The notes under the pieces are model-generated. The model did not search any database. It was not told the origin of the DNA and saw only the letters and a program-made list of their open reading frames with translations. Positions 8,153 to 15,853 of a stretch of 60,457 nucleotides of DNA are shown here, piece by piece. The stretch is from an uncultured Clostridia bacterium (GTDB taxonomy: Bacteria; Bacillota; Clostridia; HGM11327). The stretch is from NCBI GenBank assembly GCA_945918795.1, contig CAMEIT010000006.1, forward strand, positions 1 through 60,457, written 5' to 3'. A program made the translations under genes and the position numbers. Positions within the stretch are counted from its first letter, which is position 1; every line of letters begins with the position of its first letter.

Positions 8153-8885
8153 GCTGTCTTACAACCTCATACATAAGTACGGCAGCCGCAACAGACGCAT
8201 TCAGTGAATTAAGTCTGCCTTTCTGTGGAATCGTAAGCACCATATCCGAGGCTTTCTTTATCATCGGAGTAATGCCTTTATCCTCACCGCCTATAACAAG
8301 CGCAATAGGCATCTTCAGATCGAACGACGTATACGGACTTCCTTCCATATCTGCCGAGGCAATCCATACGCCCTTTTCTTTAAGCTCGTCGATAACATTT
8401 TTTATATTTACAGCCTTGCTTATAAGTATATGGTTAACCGCGCCCTCGGAAACTCTCGTTACAGTCGGCGTTATTCCGATAGAACGGTGAACAGGTATTA
8501 CAATTCCGTGTACGCCCGCACATTCGGCAGTTCTTATTATTGCGCCCAGATTATGCGGAGAATTGAGTCCGTCCGCAATAACTATAAACGGCGCCTCGCC
8601 GCGTCTTTCGGCTTCCGCCAGAATGTCATCTATACTGCAATACTCAATCGGCGAGCACAATGCGACAACTCCTTGAGGATTGGGACTTTCAGCCATTGCT
8701 TCAAGCTTTCTTTTGTCTATCTCGCTTACCTGTATGTGCATTGCTCTTGCTTTTTCAACTATATCCCTGTTCATGTCCTTGGCAACATAAATCTTTTCTA
8801 TCGGACGTTCGGAACGCAGAAGCTCAAATACGGCGTTTCTGCCCTCAACAACAGAGCTTTCATCTCTTGTAACACTATTATCCAT
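8145..8885 (-). CDS. rlmB: 23S rRNA (guanosine-2'-O-)-methyltransferase RlmB
   Basis: The 246-residue SPOUT methyltransferase has an N-terminal RNA-binding domain (about 10-80) and the trefoil-knot catalytic motifs NSPHNLGAIIRT (about 108), LVIGGEDKGI (about 197) and LNSLNASVAAAVLMYE near the C-terminus. It methylates a guanosine in 23S rRNA, with S-adenosylmethionine as donor. It is the first gene of the rlmB-rae1-sigH group here. The ATG has a modest GGA 6 nt upstream. Confidence 0.93.
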   Translation of the reverse strand: MDNSVTRDESSVVEGRNAVFELLRSERPIEKIYVAKDMNRDIVEKARAMHIQVSEIDKRKLEAMAESPNPQGVVALCSPIEYCSIDDILAEAERRGEAPFIVIADGLNSPHNLGAIIRTAECAGVHGIVIPVHRSIGITPTVTRVSEGAVNHILISKAVNIKNVIDELKEKGVWIASADMEGSPYTSFDLKMPIALVIGGEDKGITPMIKKASDMVLTIPQKGRLNSLNASVAAAVLMYEVVRQRG

Positions 8886-8916
8886 ATAATTTCCAATCTG
8901 TAATTAATTTATTGTC

Positions 8917-10281
8917 TCATATTCCGAGTACGGCGGTTGCAATCTTGAAGTAAACAAGCAATGCAAGTGCATCAACTATTGTCGTAATGAACGGGCTTGC
9001 CATAACCGCAGGGTCAAAGCCTATCCTCTTTGCCAAAATAGGCAACGTGCTTCCGATGAGCTTTGCTATTACAACGGCAACTGCAAGGGTCACACATATT
9101 ATCAGTGCAATTTGCATTGAAACGTCCGAATGGAACAAAATATTGTCAACAAGCTGTATCTTTACGAAATTTACCGCACCTAGAACAATGCCTGCAAGCA
9201 GTGCAACTCTGAATTCTTTCCATATGATTTTGAGAATATCACGCATTCTTATTTCATCAAGTGCAAGACCTCTTATGATCGTAACTGATGCCTGACCGCC
9301 GGCATTACCGCCTGTATCCATTATCATTGGAATAAACGCAGTCAGAATCGGCACAACGGCAAGAGCCGACTCAAATGAAGATATGATCTTACCCGTAAAA
9401 GTAGCCGAAACCATGAGGAGCAAAAGCCAAGGAATACGCTTTTTCCATATTTCAAACACGCTTGACTTGAGGTACGGCTTGTCGGTAGGCGTGATAGCTG
9501 CCATCTTCTCGATATCTTCCGTAGTTTCTTCTTCCAATACGTCCATGGCGTCGTCAACGGTAACTATCCCGACAAGACGGTTCTCCGTATCAACCACAGG
9601 CATGGCGATAAGGCCGTATTTACTGAAGTTGAGTGCAACGTCCTCTCGCGAATCATGAGTATAGGCAAAAATCTCGTGAGTATCCATGAGTTCGGATATT
9701 TTTTTATCAAGCGTATTGAGCAACAGCTGATGCACGCTTACAACGCCCTCGAGGATACGCTGAGTATTTGTAACATAACACGTATATATAGTTTCTTTGT
9801 CGATTGCGGTAGCGCGGATTTTATCAAACGCCTCACCAACCGTCATATCGGCCTTCAAATCAACAAATTCATTCGTCATGATGCTGCCGGCACTGCCTTC
9901 GGGATAATTGAGATACTGATTAATAAGACCTCTCATATCGGGAGTTGAGTTTTTAAGAAGTCTACTCACAATGTTTGCGGGCATTTCTCCCATAAGGTCT
10001 ACTGTATCATCGAGAAACATATCATCAAGCACTTCACGGATTTCCTTATCGGTCATAGCCTCGATAAGCTGCTGTTGTGAATCCGTATCCATATATGAAA
10101 ATACATCCGCCGCCATATCTTTATCGAGCAGACGGAATAGTCTTATCGTATTTTCATGCGACACGTCACTGAGCAGTTCCGCAATATCAACAGGATTCAA
10201 TTCGGACAGTTCCTTCTTGACCTGTGAGAATTTTTTCATATCAAGCAAATCAACTATATTAATCTTTTCTTCTTCCGGCAT
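8917..10281 (-). CDS. mgtE: Magnesium transporter MgtE
   Basis: The 454-residue protein has the MgtE order: an acidic N-domain (about 20-130), a pair of CBS domains (about 135-255) and five membrane helices after about 285, with the MDTGGNAGGQAS motif in the pore region. The cytosolic part senses Mg2+ and closes the channel. The start at 10281 is chosen because GGAGG lies 8 nt upstream; the next upstream ATG overlaps that site. Its leader is about 460 nt long (promoter at 10751-10779) and contains a structured element. I could not find the usual M-box sequence in it. Confidence 0.93.
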   Translation of the reverse strand: MPEEEKINIVDLLDMKKFSQVKKELSELNPVDIAELLSDVSHENTIRLFRLLDKDMAADVFSYMDTDSQQQLIEAMTDKEIREVLDDMFLDDTVDLMGEMPANIVSRLLKNSTPDMRGLINQYLNYPEGSAGSIMTNEFVDLKADMTVGEAFDKIRATAIDKETIYTCYVTNTQRILEGVVSVHQLLLNTLDKKISELMDTHEIFAYTHDSREDVALNFSKYGLIAMPVVDTENRLVGIVTVDDAMDVLEEETTEDIEKMAAITPTDKPYLKSSVFEIWKKRIPWLLLLMVSATFTGKIISSFESALAVVPILTAFIPMIMDTGGNAGGQASVTIIRGLALDEIRMRDILKIIWKEFRVALLAGIVLGAVNFVKIQLVDNILFHSDVSMQIALIICVTLAVAVVIAKLIGSTLPILAKRIGFDPAVMASPFITTIVDALALLVYFKIATAVLGI

Positions 10282-10519
10282 AGCAATATCCTCCATTTTT
10301 AAACAAACAAAATAGTACCGTCCCAAAAACGGCAATGCACCTCAACCGCAAAACATTTCGTTTTGCATACTCCGTCATTTAAGGGAGCTTTATCGATGCA
10401 CAAGGATCGCCATGCCGCGGCAAAACCGTATTACCGATTTATATTGCCGCAATAATATGCAAAATTCAAGCAAATAACAATTACCGCGTTGTCAGCGCAG
10501 AATCAATCGTTTGCCGAAT
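10282..10519 (-). other. mgtE leader, gene-proximal part
   Basis: There is no reading frame of note in this 240-nt stretch. On the minus strand it has a GCAAAAC-gaaat-GTTTTGC hairpin near 10350 and G/C-rich palindromic patches (GCCGCGGC), and it ends with the GGAGG ribosome site of mgtE. It is probably the 3' part of a regulated leader, but the mechanism is not visible. Confidence 0.4.
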
Positions 10520-10640
10520 AAATAAAAACCTCGTGGGTATACAATAAGCTCTCTGATGACTTTTCAGACTCAAAAATAATGTTGTCAATCCTACTTCGAC
10601 AAGGACCGGCGTCCATATATGCCCACCTCCGTTTTTATTT
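10520..10640 (-). ncRNA. Unidentified structured RNA element in the mgtE leader
   Basis: On the minus strand the ends AAATAAAAAC...GGTGGGCATA and TATACCCAC..GGTTTTTATTT pair into a long closing helix. Inside it lie three hairpins: GGAC-gccg-GTCC, TTGTC...GACAA and TCTGA...TCAGA. The closing helix is followed by a U-rich tract, so the element could end transcription itself. It sits between an upstream promoter and mgtE on the same strand. It does not match the M-box, NiCo or yybP elements as I know them. It could be a riboswitch-like attenuator or a small RNA; the opposite strand also ends in TTTTTATTT. Confidence 0.45.
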
Positions 10641-10750
10641 AGTTTAGTCAAACAAATTTTCCGACATCATTATATGCAATGAATCGCAAATTTGCATTTA
10701 TCTCATACGGGAACAGACAATCTATCACTATGCCCCGTATTCCAATCTAT
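10641..10750 (-). other. mgtE leader, promoter-proximal part
   Basis: On the minus strand the predicted 5' end folds into ATACGGGG...CCCGTAT. A TATAAT at 10669-10674 may be a second start point, but it lacks a good -35 box. There is no coding frame. Confidence 0.3.
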
Positions 10751-10779
10751 ATTATATCACGTTTCACTGTTTTTTTCAA
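10751..10779 (-). promoter_or_regulatory. Promoter of the mgtE leader
   Basis: TTGAAA (10774-10779), a 17-nt spacer and TATAAT (10751-10756) on the minus strand, with TG one base upstream of the -10. The distance from the predicted start to the mgtE ATG is about 460 nt. The 117 nt between this site and the stop of the 83-residue gene (10897) hold nothing else I recognise. Confidence 0.65.
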
Positions 10780-10896
10780 TAGCACCGCGAAATATTTTCC
10801 AATCTATCCGCACATTCAATCGGTATACGAACAAAACTTTCATTGTTTGAGCTTATCGGTTTATATGCCGATATATTTTCACACCGAATATATGCC

Positions 10897-11148
10897 TTAA
10901 CCCTTGAGCCCTCTTGTCTGCCTGTCCATATCTTCTATTACAATGTCGTAAATTTCCCCGAGAGAAGCACAATATTTAAGCACGTCCCAAGGCTCGTTCG
11001 TATGATAATGCACTTTAATAAGCTCTTCATCACCGACAGCAAGCAGGCAGTCACCGGCAAAATTATTCATGATGTATTCTCTTATCTTATCTTCATCAAG
11101 ACCACTTCCCTCAATGAGAAGCTGTGTGTCGTATTTGAATTCAAGCAT
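10897..11148 (-). CDS. Stand-alone small protein resembling the FakA/YloV C-terminal region
   Basis: The 83-residue protein contains LLAVGDEELIKVHYHTNEP and WDVLKYCASLGEIYDIVIEDM. These resemble the repeat found at the end of DAK-domain fatty-acid kinases (FakA/YloV), where a ...VGDEDLVKVHVHT... segment occurs. It lacks the kinase and middle domains. GGAGG lies 8 nt before the ATG, so it looks like a real, separately translated gene. Its role is unknown; a small regulatory or binding partner in the DegV/FakA pathway is one possibility. It follows the FecR-like gene by 31 nt and is probably co-transcribed with it. Confidence 0.6.
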   Translation of the reverse strand: MLEFKYDTQLLIEGSGLDEDKIREYIMNNFAGDCLLAVGDEELIKVHYHTNEPWDVLKYCASLGEIYDIVIEDMDRQTRGLKG

Positions 11149-11179
11149 AATTATTCCTCCGTTTTTTGTATATGGTTTT

Positions 11180-12226
11180 TTAGAATTTGGGCTTTGACTG
11201 TGTATTCTTTTTGCTCTTTATCAATCCGTAGATTATAAATATTACTATTGCAACAGCAGCAGGCAATGCAAGCGTTTTGAGGATATTGAATGAGCGTTCG
11301 TATATTGAAATATAACGTTCGTTAAACAGCTTTCGTTGAGTGCCGTCTGTGCCGTATATATAAATATAAAATTCGCTTTGAGAGTCGCTCGTTATTCGTG
11401 TATTTGATTTTGAAGAGCCCATGGCAACCTCGGCAATCATTTCAAGCGCCGAATTATATATTTCAAATCCCGCGCCGTCGGTACCGTTGTTAAGATACAG
11501 TATGCGCGTAACAGTGTTCTCGGATATGTTTTTGAAATGGTAAACAGTATTCGTCGCAAGGCTTGATACTTCGCCGTCAATGCCGAAATCATATTCGATA
11601 ACAGGCATTGTCTCGGCATTGGTTTTGCCCGCAGAAATATCCGTATCGGGATCCGTGAACTCTATATTCATTTCATTTATATCCGACTCGGAAAAATCCT
11701 TTAATATTCTTATTCCGCGTTTAACGGTAACGGCAATATATTCTCCCTCTTTGAGCGTTATTTCATTTTTATCGGCTGTTGATACGAGTTTTAATTCGCC
11801 CTTGATGCAGTAATTAAACGCATTGCCGTAATCGTCTACCCTCACAGCGGCTTTTCCGCCGTCTGAAACATATGCTGTTTCGGTAGGGGTTTGAATTGCG
11901 GTTATCCCGTTATTGCTCACGATACCGACAGCACCCTCTAATAGCGTGAGAGTCTTGCCGGATTCCATTCTCGTATAAGGTGCAATGTCAACAATACCCG
12001 TTTCAAGCAAAATTACGGCAGTGGAATTTCTTGCTGTAATAAAGTTTTTTTCTTCTGTAAATGCATAATACTCGCCGGCAGAAATCATTGTATCCGCAGT
12101 AAAACACATACCCTTTTTGCAAATGAGCATATACTCAGTGTCGGCTTGTGCATTTGCACCGAGAGCCCCAAAAGAAAAAATCAATATTGAAACAAGCAAT
12201 AATACAGCTTTCTTAAAAAATTTCAT
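11180..12226 (-). CDS. FecR-like membrane-anchored surface protein
   Basis: The 348-residue protein has a signal peptide (residues 1-26, cleavage likely after ANA) and a FecR-like beta region (about 30-165: DIAPYTRM, LLEGAVGIV, LKEGEYIAV). A second beta-rich part follows, then a C-terminal membrane helix (about 313-333) and a short basic tail. It should sit on the outer face of the membrane. FecR-like domains act as signal sensors or structural beta modules; no specific role can be assigned. It is downstream of another signal-peptide and anchor protein, suggesting a surface module. Confidence 0.65.
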   Translation of the reverse strand: MKFFKKAVLLLVSILIFSFGALGANAQADTEYMLICKKGMCFTADTMISAGEYYAFTEEKNFITARNSTAVILLETGIVDIAPYTRMESGKTLTLLEGAVGIVSNNGITAIQTPTETAYVSDGGKAAVRVDDYGNAFNYCIKGELKLVSTADKNEITLKEGEYIAVTVKRGIRILKDFSESDINEMNIEFTDPDTDISAGKTNAETMPVIEYDFGIDGEVSSLATNTVYHFKNISENTVTRILYLNNGTDGAGFEIYNSALEMIAEVAMGSSKSNTRITSDSQSEFYIYIYGTDGTQRKLFNERYISIYERSFNILKTLALPAAVAIVIFIIYGLIKSKKNTQSKPKF

Positions 12227-12280
12227 TCTGCACCTTTACCTTTCTTTGTGCCGATTTATATTTTCCGACAATAACACAAT

Positions 12281-12311
12281 ACGCTCCTGCTTCAGAGATC
12301 GGCAGGAGCGT
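12281..12311 (-). terminator. Hairpin between two surface-protein genes
   Basis: ACGCTCCTGC (12281-12290) pairs with GCAGGAGCGT (12302-12311) just after the stop of the large repeat protein. No U-tract follows on the minus strand, so it may be a weak terminator or processing hairpin that attenuates expression of the FecR-like gene. Confidence 0.45.
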
Positions 12312-12322
12312 TATATCATTCT

Positions 12323-14281
12323 TTATTTTCTCTTTTTGACATTCTTTATAACGCCTTTGACAAGAACAATAACAGTGATAATTACAAGAACTAATGCGAT
12401 TCCGCCGACAACAAGTACAAGTATAAGCATAAGTCCGTTGTCATCGATAGTCTGATGCGGTGGCTCTGTCGGCGACGGAGACGGTACATCTTCAGTCGGA
12501 CCCGGTGTCGGAGTGACTACTACTTTCGGCAAAACCTCAACATTTACTTTGAAATCCTTTGTGTACTGCTCACCCGTGTTCTGATTTCTGCCGTCTATTC
12601 TCACTGTTATACGTCTGTTTTCTCCGCACAAAATCAAAGCATTGAACGTTCTTGTTTCGCCCGCATCGAGCTTGCCCTCGCTCGCTATTATCATGTTTTC
12701 TTCAACGACAAGTACGGAGTACGTCATCAAAGGACTCTCGCCGTTGTTCGTAAATGTGAAAGAAAAATTAACAGTATCTCCTACGTATATCGTCTCGGGA
12801 GAATGAGTAAAAGTCATTTCTATGTCGGCATATTTGTCGGGCAGTTCAACCTCGATATGAGTGGACCTTGCCGTCTCGTTTATCGTCTCGCCGTCATAAT
12901 CAACGTAGTTACCCGATATATTCGGGCTGAATACGGTCTCGGCACCCGTTATCTCGTATGTATAAGTTATTGATTTCTGCTCACCCATATCAAGCGTGCC
13001 GATTATCCATGTCTCTTTGATACCGTTATCCGTAAGAATGATATTTTCCGCAGGAATCGAGCCGTTATTTGTGATAGTGTATACGATGACTATTGTATCG
13101 CCGTACTTATATTCGTCAGCATCCTTGTCAAGCTTGTAAGAAAGGCTCACGCCCGGCAGCGCCGAAAATGATATTTCTGCGTCAACAGCTTCCGTTTGCG
13201 GAGAAATACATCTGAATTTATATGTTGTGCCCGGATTGCATACTTCTTCTTTAGTCTCGGAATAAATTTCTCCGGGTTCAAGAGAAGTTATTGTAAATAT
13301 CGTTGCGTTTGAATCATCAAGCACGGCTATATTCTCTATTCTACCGGAGCCGACGTTTGTCACAATAAATTCAAGAGTAACGGTTTGTCCCTTGCCAATA
13401 TATTCTTCAGAGCATTTTATTTCCATTCCGAGAAAATAATTGTGATATGTGACGTTGATTTCAATGATTTTATCCTCGTAATTCAGTCTCGAAAGCGTCT
13501 GTGAGCCGTCAAGCGACGTATACGTAAGATAAACGCTTGAAACTGTCGATTGCGTTACGGTTATTTGCGCCGTGAAGCTTTTTGTCTCGCCCGGATTTAT
13601 TTCATCTATCTGACCTATATATCCGTAAACAGTATCATAAACCATTATGTTTCTCATCGGAACGTTGCTTAACGATGTTGCGGTAAAATCAACCGTTACA
13701 GTGTCACCGACATATATATTTTCCTGCATCATCCAGTAATCATACGAAACATCAAGCGCAATCGTCTCGCGCGTCAGGTACATAATACCGTCAGTCTCGA
13801 GTATGGATACAAAGTCAGCATCGGAATATTCCGCCTGCTCGCCGAATTCGTCCTCGCTGTAATATACAACAAAAATGTTATACTGGAAAACAAAATCGGT
13901 TGCCTCATCAAACGTAAACATTTCACCCTGAACCTCATACGATTCACCCGGGGCAATGGCAATCACCTCGGTATCATATGTAGTATTGCCGTAGCTGTAT
14001 GATGCACCGAAGAGCGTTTCCGTAACCCTTACGGCACTGAATCTTACAGTATCGGATGTGTTATTTGAAATGACGTACTTGACTGCGGCGCCATGCGTAA
14101 CCGTTGAAGAAAGATATAAATTTCCGTTGTATTCATATATCGCGGAAGTATCATACTTCAATTCAACCGTAAAATCCTCCGGCTCTGCCTGTGCCGACGG
14201 AACGGCACAAAATGCCCCTATCAAAGCAAACGCAAATACGGCAAGTATAATAAGTGTATATTTGAAATTAAATTTTTTCAC
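12323..14281 (-). CDS. Large surface protein with CARDB/DUF11-like beta repeats
   Basis: The 652-residue protein has a signal peptide (about 1-32, ending PSAQA) and several repeated beta-sandwich units with the pattern YxGDTVxxxxTxxNxG (for example IYVGDTVTVDFTATS, EYIGKGQTVTLEFIVTN, IYVGDTVNFSFTFTN). These are typical of CARDB or DUF11 extracellular repeats. A Pro/Thr-rich linker (TPTPGPTEDVPSPSPTEPP) precedes a C-terminal membrane helix and the basic tail KNVKKRK. It is a membrane-anchored surface protein, probably adhesive or structural. A GTG start at 14281 is preferred, with AGGGG 10 nt upstream; a TTG at 14299 lies inside that site. Confidence 0.7.
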   Translation of the reverse strand: MKKFNFKYTLIILAVFAFALIGAFCAVPSAQAEPEDFTVELKYDTSAIYEYNGNLYLSSTVTHGAAVKYVISNNTSDTVRFSAVRVTETLFGASYSYGNTTYDTEVIAIAPGESYEVQGEMFTFDEATDFVFQYNIFVVYYSEDEFGEQAEYSDADFVSILETDGIMYLTRETIALDVSYDYWMMQENIYVGDTVTVDFTATSLSNVPMRNIMVYDTVYGYIGQIDEINPGETKSFTAQITVTQSTVSSVYLTYTSLDGSQTLSRLNYEDKIIEINVTYHNYFLGMEIKCSEEYIGKGQTVTLEFIVTNVGSGRIENIAVLDDSNATIFTITSLEPGEIYSETKEEVCNPGTTYKFRCISPQTEAVDAEISFSALPGVSLSYKLDKDADEYKYGDTIVIVYTITNNGSIPAENIILTDNGIKETWIIGTLDMGEQKSITYTYEITGAETVFSPNISGNYVDYDGETINETARSTHIEVELPDKYADIEMTFTHSPETIYVGDTVNFSFTFTNNGESPLMTYSVLVVEENMIIASEGKLDAGETRTFNALILCGENRRITVRIDGRNQNTGEQYTKDFKVNVEVLPKVVVTPTPGPTEDVPSPSPTEPPHQTIDDNGLMLILVLVVGGIALVLVIITVIVLVKGVIKNVKKRK

Positions 14282-14316
14282 CTTTAATGATCCCCTCAAT
14301 TATATGATGTTGTTTT

Positions 14317-14345
14317 ATTTTATCATAAAACATTGTATAAATCAA
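14317..14345 (-). promoter_or_regulatory. Promoter of the surface-protein operon
   Basis: On the minus strand TTGATT (14340-14345), a 17-nt spacer and TAAAAT (14317-14322) with an extended -10 TG. It diverges from the thyA promoter about 70 nt away. Confidence 0.6.
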
Positions 14346-14414
14346 CTATTTTTTATCGTAATGGAATTTTTTCTCTGATTAATTTGCAAACAGACGCGGC
14401 AAAGCAAAATGTCC

Positions 14415-14443
14415 TTGAAAAGTAGTACAAAATAATGTATAAT
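14415..14443 (+). promoter_or_regulatory. Promoter of the thyA-folA operon
   Basis: TTGAAA (14415-14420), exactly 17 nt, then TATAAT (14438-14443). The start would be near 14450, only about 28 nt before thyA, leaving no room for a leader element. Confidence 0.75.
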
Positions 14444-14477
14444 ATATAGGATAAAATTTGATTTAAGGAGTTTAGCT

Positions 14478-15311
14478 ATGAGTCAGGCAGATATTATTTT
14501 TATAGATATGGTAAAGGATATTCTTGAAAACGGATACAGCACCGAAGGACAAAAGGTAAGGCCGATATGGGCAGATACAGGTGAGCCGGCTCATTCGATA
14601 AAAAAATTCGGCGTTGTAAACAGATACGATCTTTCAAAGGAATTTCCAATCCTTACGCTCCGTCCCACCTCAATGAAGGTTTCGATCGATGAAATTTTAT
14701 GGATTTGGCAGAAAAAATCAAACAATATAAAAGACCTGGGCTGGCATATTTGGGACGCTTGGGCAGATGAAAACGGCAGTATAGGCAAAGCATACGGCTA
14801 TCAGCTTTCTGTTAAGCATCAGTATCCCGAGGGAATGTTTGATCAGGTTGACAGAGTTCTCTATGACCTCAAGCACAGGCCCCAAAGCCGCAGAATAATC
14901 ACTAACATATACGTTCACAACGACCTTCACGAGATGAATCTCTACCCGTGCGCATACAGCATGACGTTCAACGTTACGGGCAACAAGCTCAATGCAATTC
15001 TCAATCAGCGTTCGAACGATATATTGCCCGCAAATAACATGAATGTCGTGGAATATGCAATTCTCGTGCATATGATGGCTCAGGTTTCGGGATTTGAAGT
15101 CGGAGAGCTTGTTCACGTCATTGCGGACGCGCATATATACGACAGACATATTCCTCTCATAAAAGAGCTTATTTCGCGCACGCCTCAGCCTGCACCGATA
15201 CTTAAAATAAATCCCGATGTTAAAAACTTTTACGATTTCAAGCGCGAGGATTTTGAGCTTATCGGATACAATCCGGGTCCGCAGATAAAAAATATTCCGA
15301 TTGCGGAATGA
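14478..15311 (+). CDS. thyA: Thymidylate synthase ThyA
   Basis: The 277-residue enzyme makes dTMP from dUMP with methylenetetrahydrofolate. The catalytic Cys158 lies in LYPCAYSMTF, and the phosphate-binding pair RR occurs at PQSRRII. The later QRSNDILPANN block holds nucleotide-binding residues. AAGGAG is 9 nt before the ATG. It is followed by folA, which recycles the dihydrofolate that ThyA produces, so the pair forms a functional unit. The length is close to the family norm. Confidence 0.96.
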   Translation: MSQADIIFIDMVKDILENGYSTEGQKVRPIWADTGEPAHSIKKFGVVNRYDLSKEFPILTLRPTSMKVSIDEILWIWQKKSNNIKDLGWHIWDAWADENGSIGKAYGYQLSVKHQYPEGMFDQVDRVLYDLKHRPQSRRIITNIYVHNDLHEMNLYPCAYSMTFNVTGNKLNAILNQRSNDILPANNMNVVEYAILVHMMAQVSGFEVGELVHVIADAHIYDRHIPLIKELISRTPQPAPILKINPDVKNFYDFKREDFELIGYNPGPQIKNIPIAE

Positions 15312-15330
15312 TAAAAAGGGTGTGATTGAA

Positions 15331-15852
15331 ATGAAAGATATGTGGCTTATATATTCCGCCGATGAAAATTGGGCAATAGGTAAAAACGGAGACCTTTTGG
15401 CAAGGATTCCCGAGGACCTTAAAGACAGATTCAAGGCTCTGACAATCAACAAAACAGTCGTAATGGGCAAAAAAACACTCCTTTCGCTTCCAGGCAAAAA
15501 GGGACTTCCCGGCAGAATGAATTATGTTCTTTCAAGAAGCGAGGATTTTGCTTGTGAAAATGCAGTTGTGCTCCATTCACTTTGCGAGCTTTTTGAAAAG
15601 CTCGAGGAAAGCAATGCGGATATTTTCGTTATCGGAGGCGGAGACATATACAGACAGCTTCAACCGTATTGCAAAGGCGCGTTTGTTACAAAAATACTCG
15701 ATAGGTTTGATGCAGATACATACGTTGATAACCTCGATAAAGCTTCCGGCTGGGTAAAAACAAAAGAATCAGACGTAATGCACAGCATAGCAGGTATTGA
15801 TTTCCAATACGTTGACTATTCAAACAATAATGTAAAAAAATACGGAGAATGA
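15331..15852 (+). CDS. folA: Dihydrofolate reductase
   Basis: The 173-residue enzyme reduces dihydrofolate to tetrahydrofolate with NADPH. It has the N-terminal WAIGKNGDLLARIPEDLK segment with the catalytic acidic residue, TVVMGKKT for cofactor binding, and the IFVIGGGDIYRQL motif. The start at 15331 has AGGG 10 nt upstream; a frame from 15301 overlaps thyA without a site. It is the second gene of the thyA operon and ends one base before the next gene. Confidence 0.93.
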   Translation: MKDMWLIYSADENWAIGKNGDLLARIPEDLKDRFKALTINKTVVMGKKTLLSLPGKKGLPGRMNYVLSRSEDFACENAVVLHSLCELFEKLEESNADIFVIGGGDIYRQLQPYCKGAFVTKILDRFDADTYVDNLDKASGWVKTKESDVMHSIAGIDFQYVDYSNNNVKKYGE

Positions 15853-15853
15853 A

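Noticed and set aside
10282-10640. M-box magnesium riboswitch upstream of mgtE
   Set aside because: I looked for the conserved M-box blocks (for example GGTGAGGCTCC and GTGCTAAAGCTCTACGA) and found only short chance resemblances (AAAGCTC, CCACGA).
10520-10744. 6S RNA
   Set aside because: The predicted 5' end does not pair with the 3' end, and there is no long rod with a central bubble.
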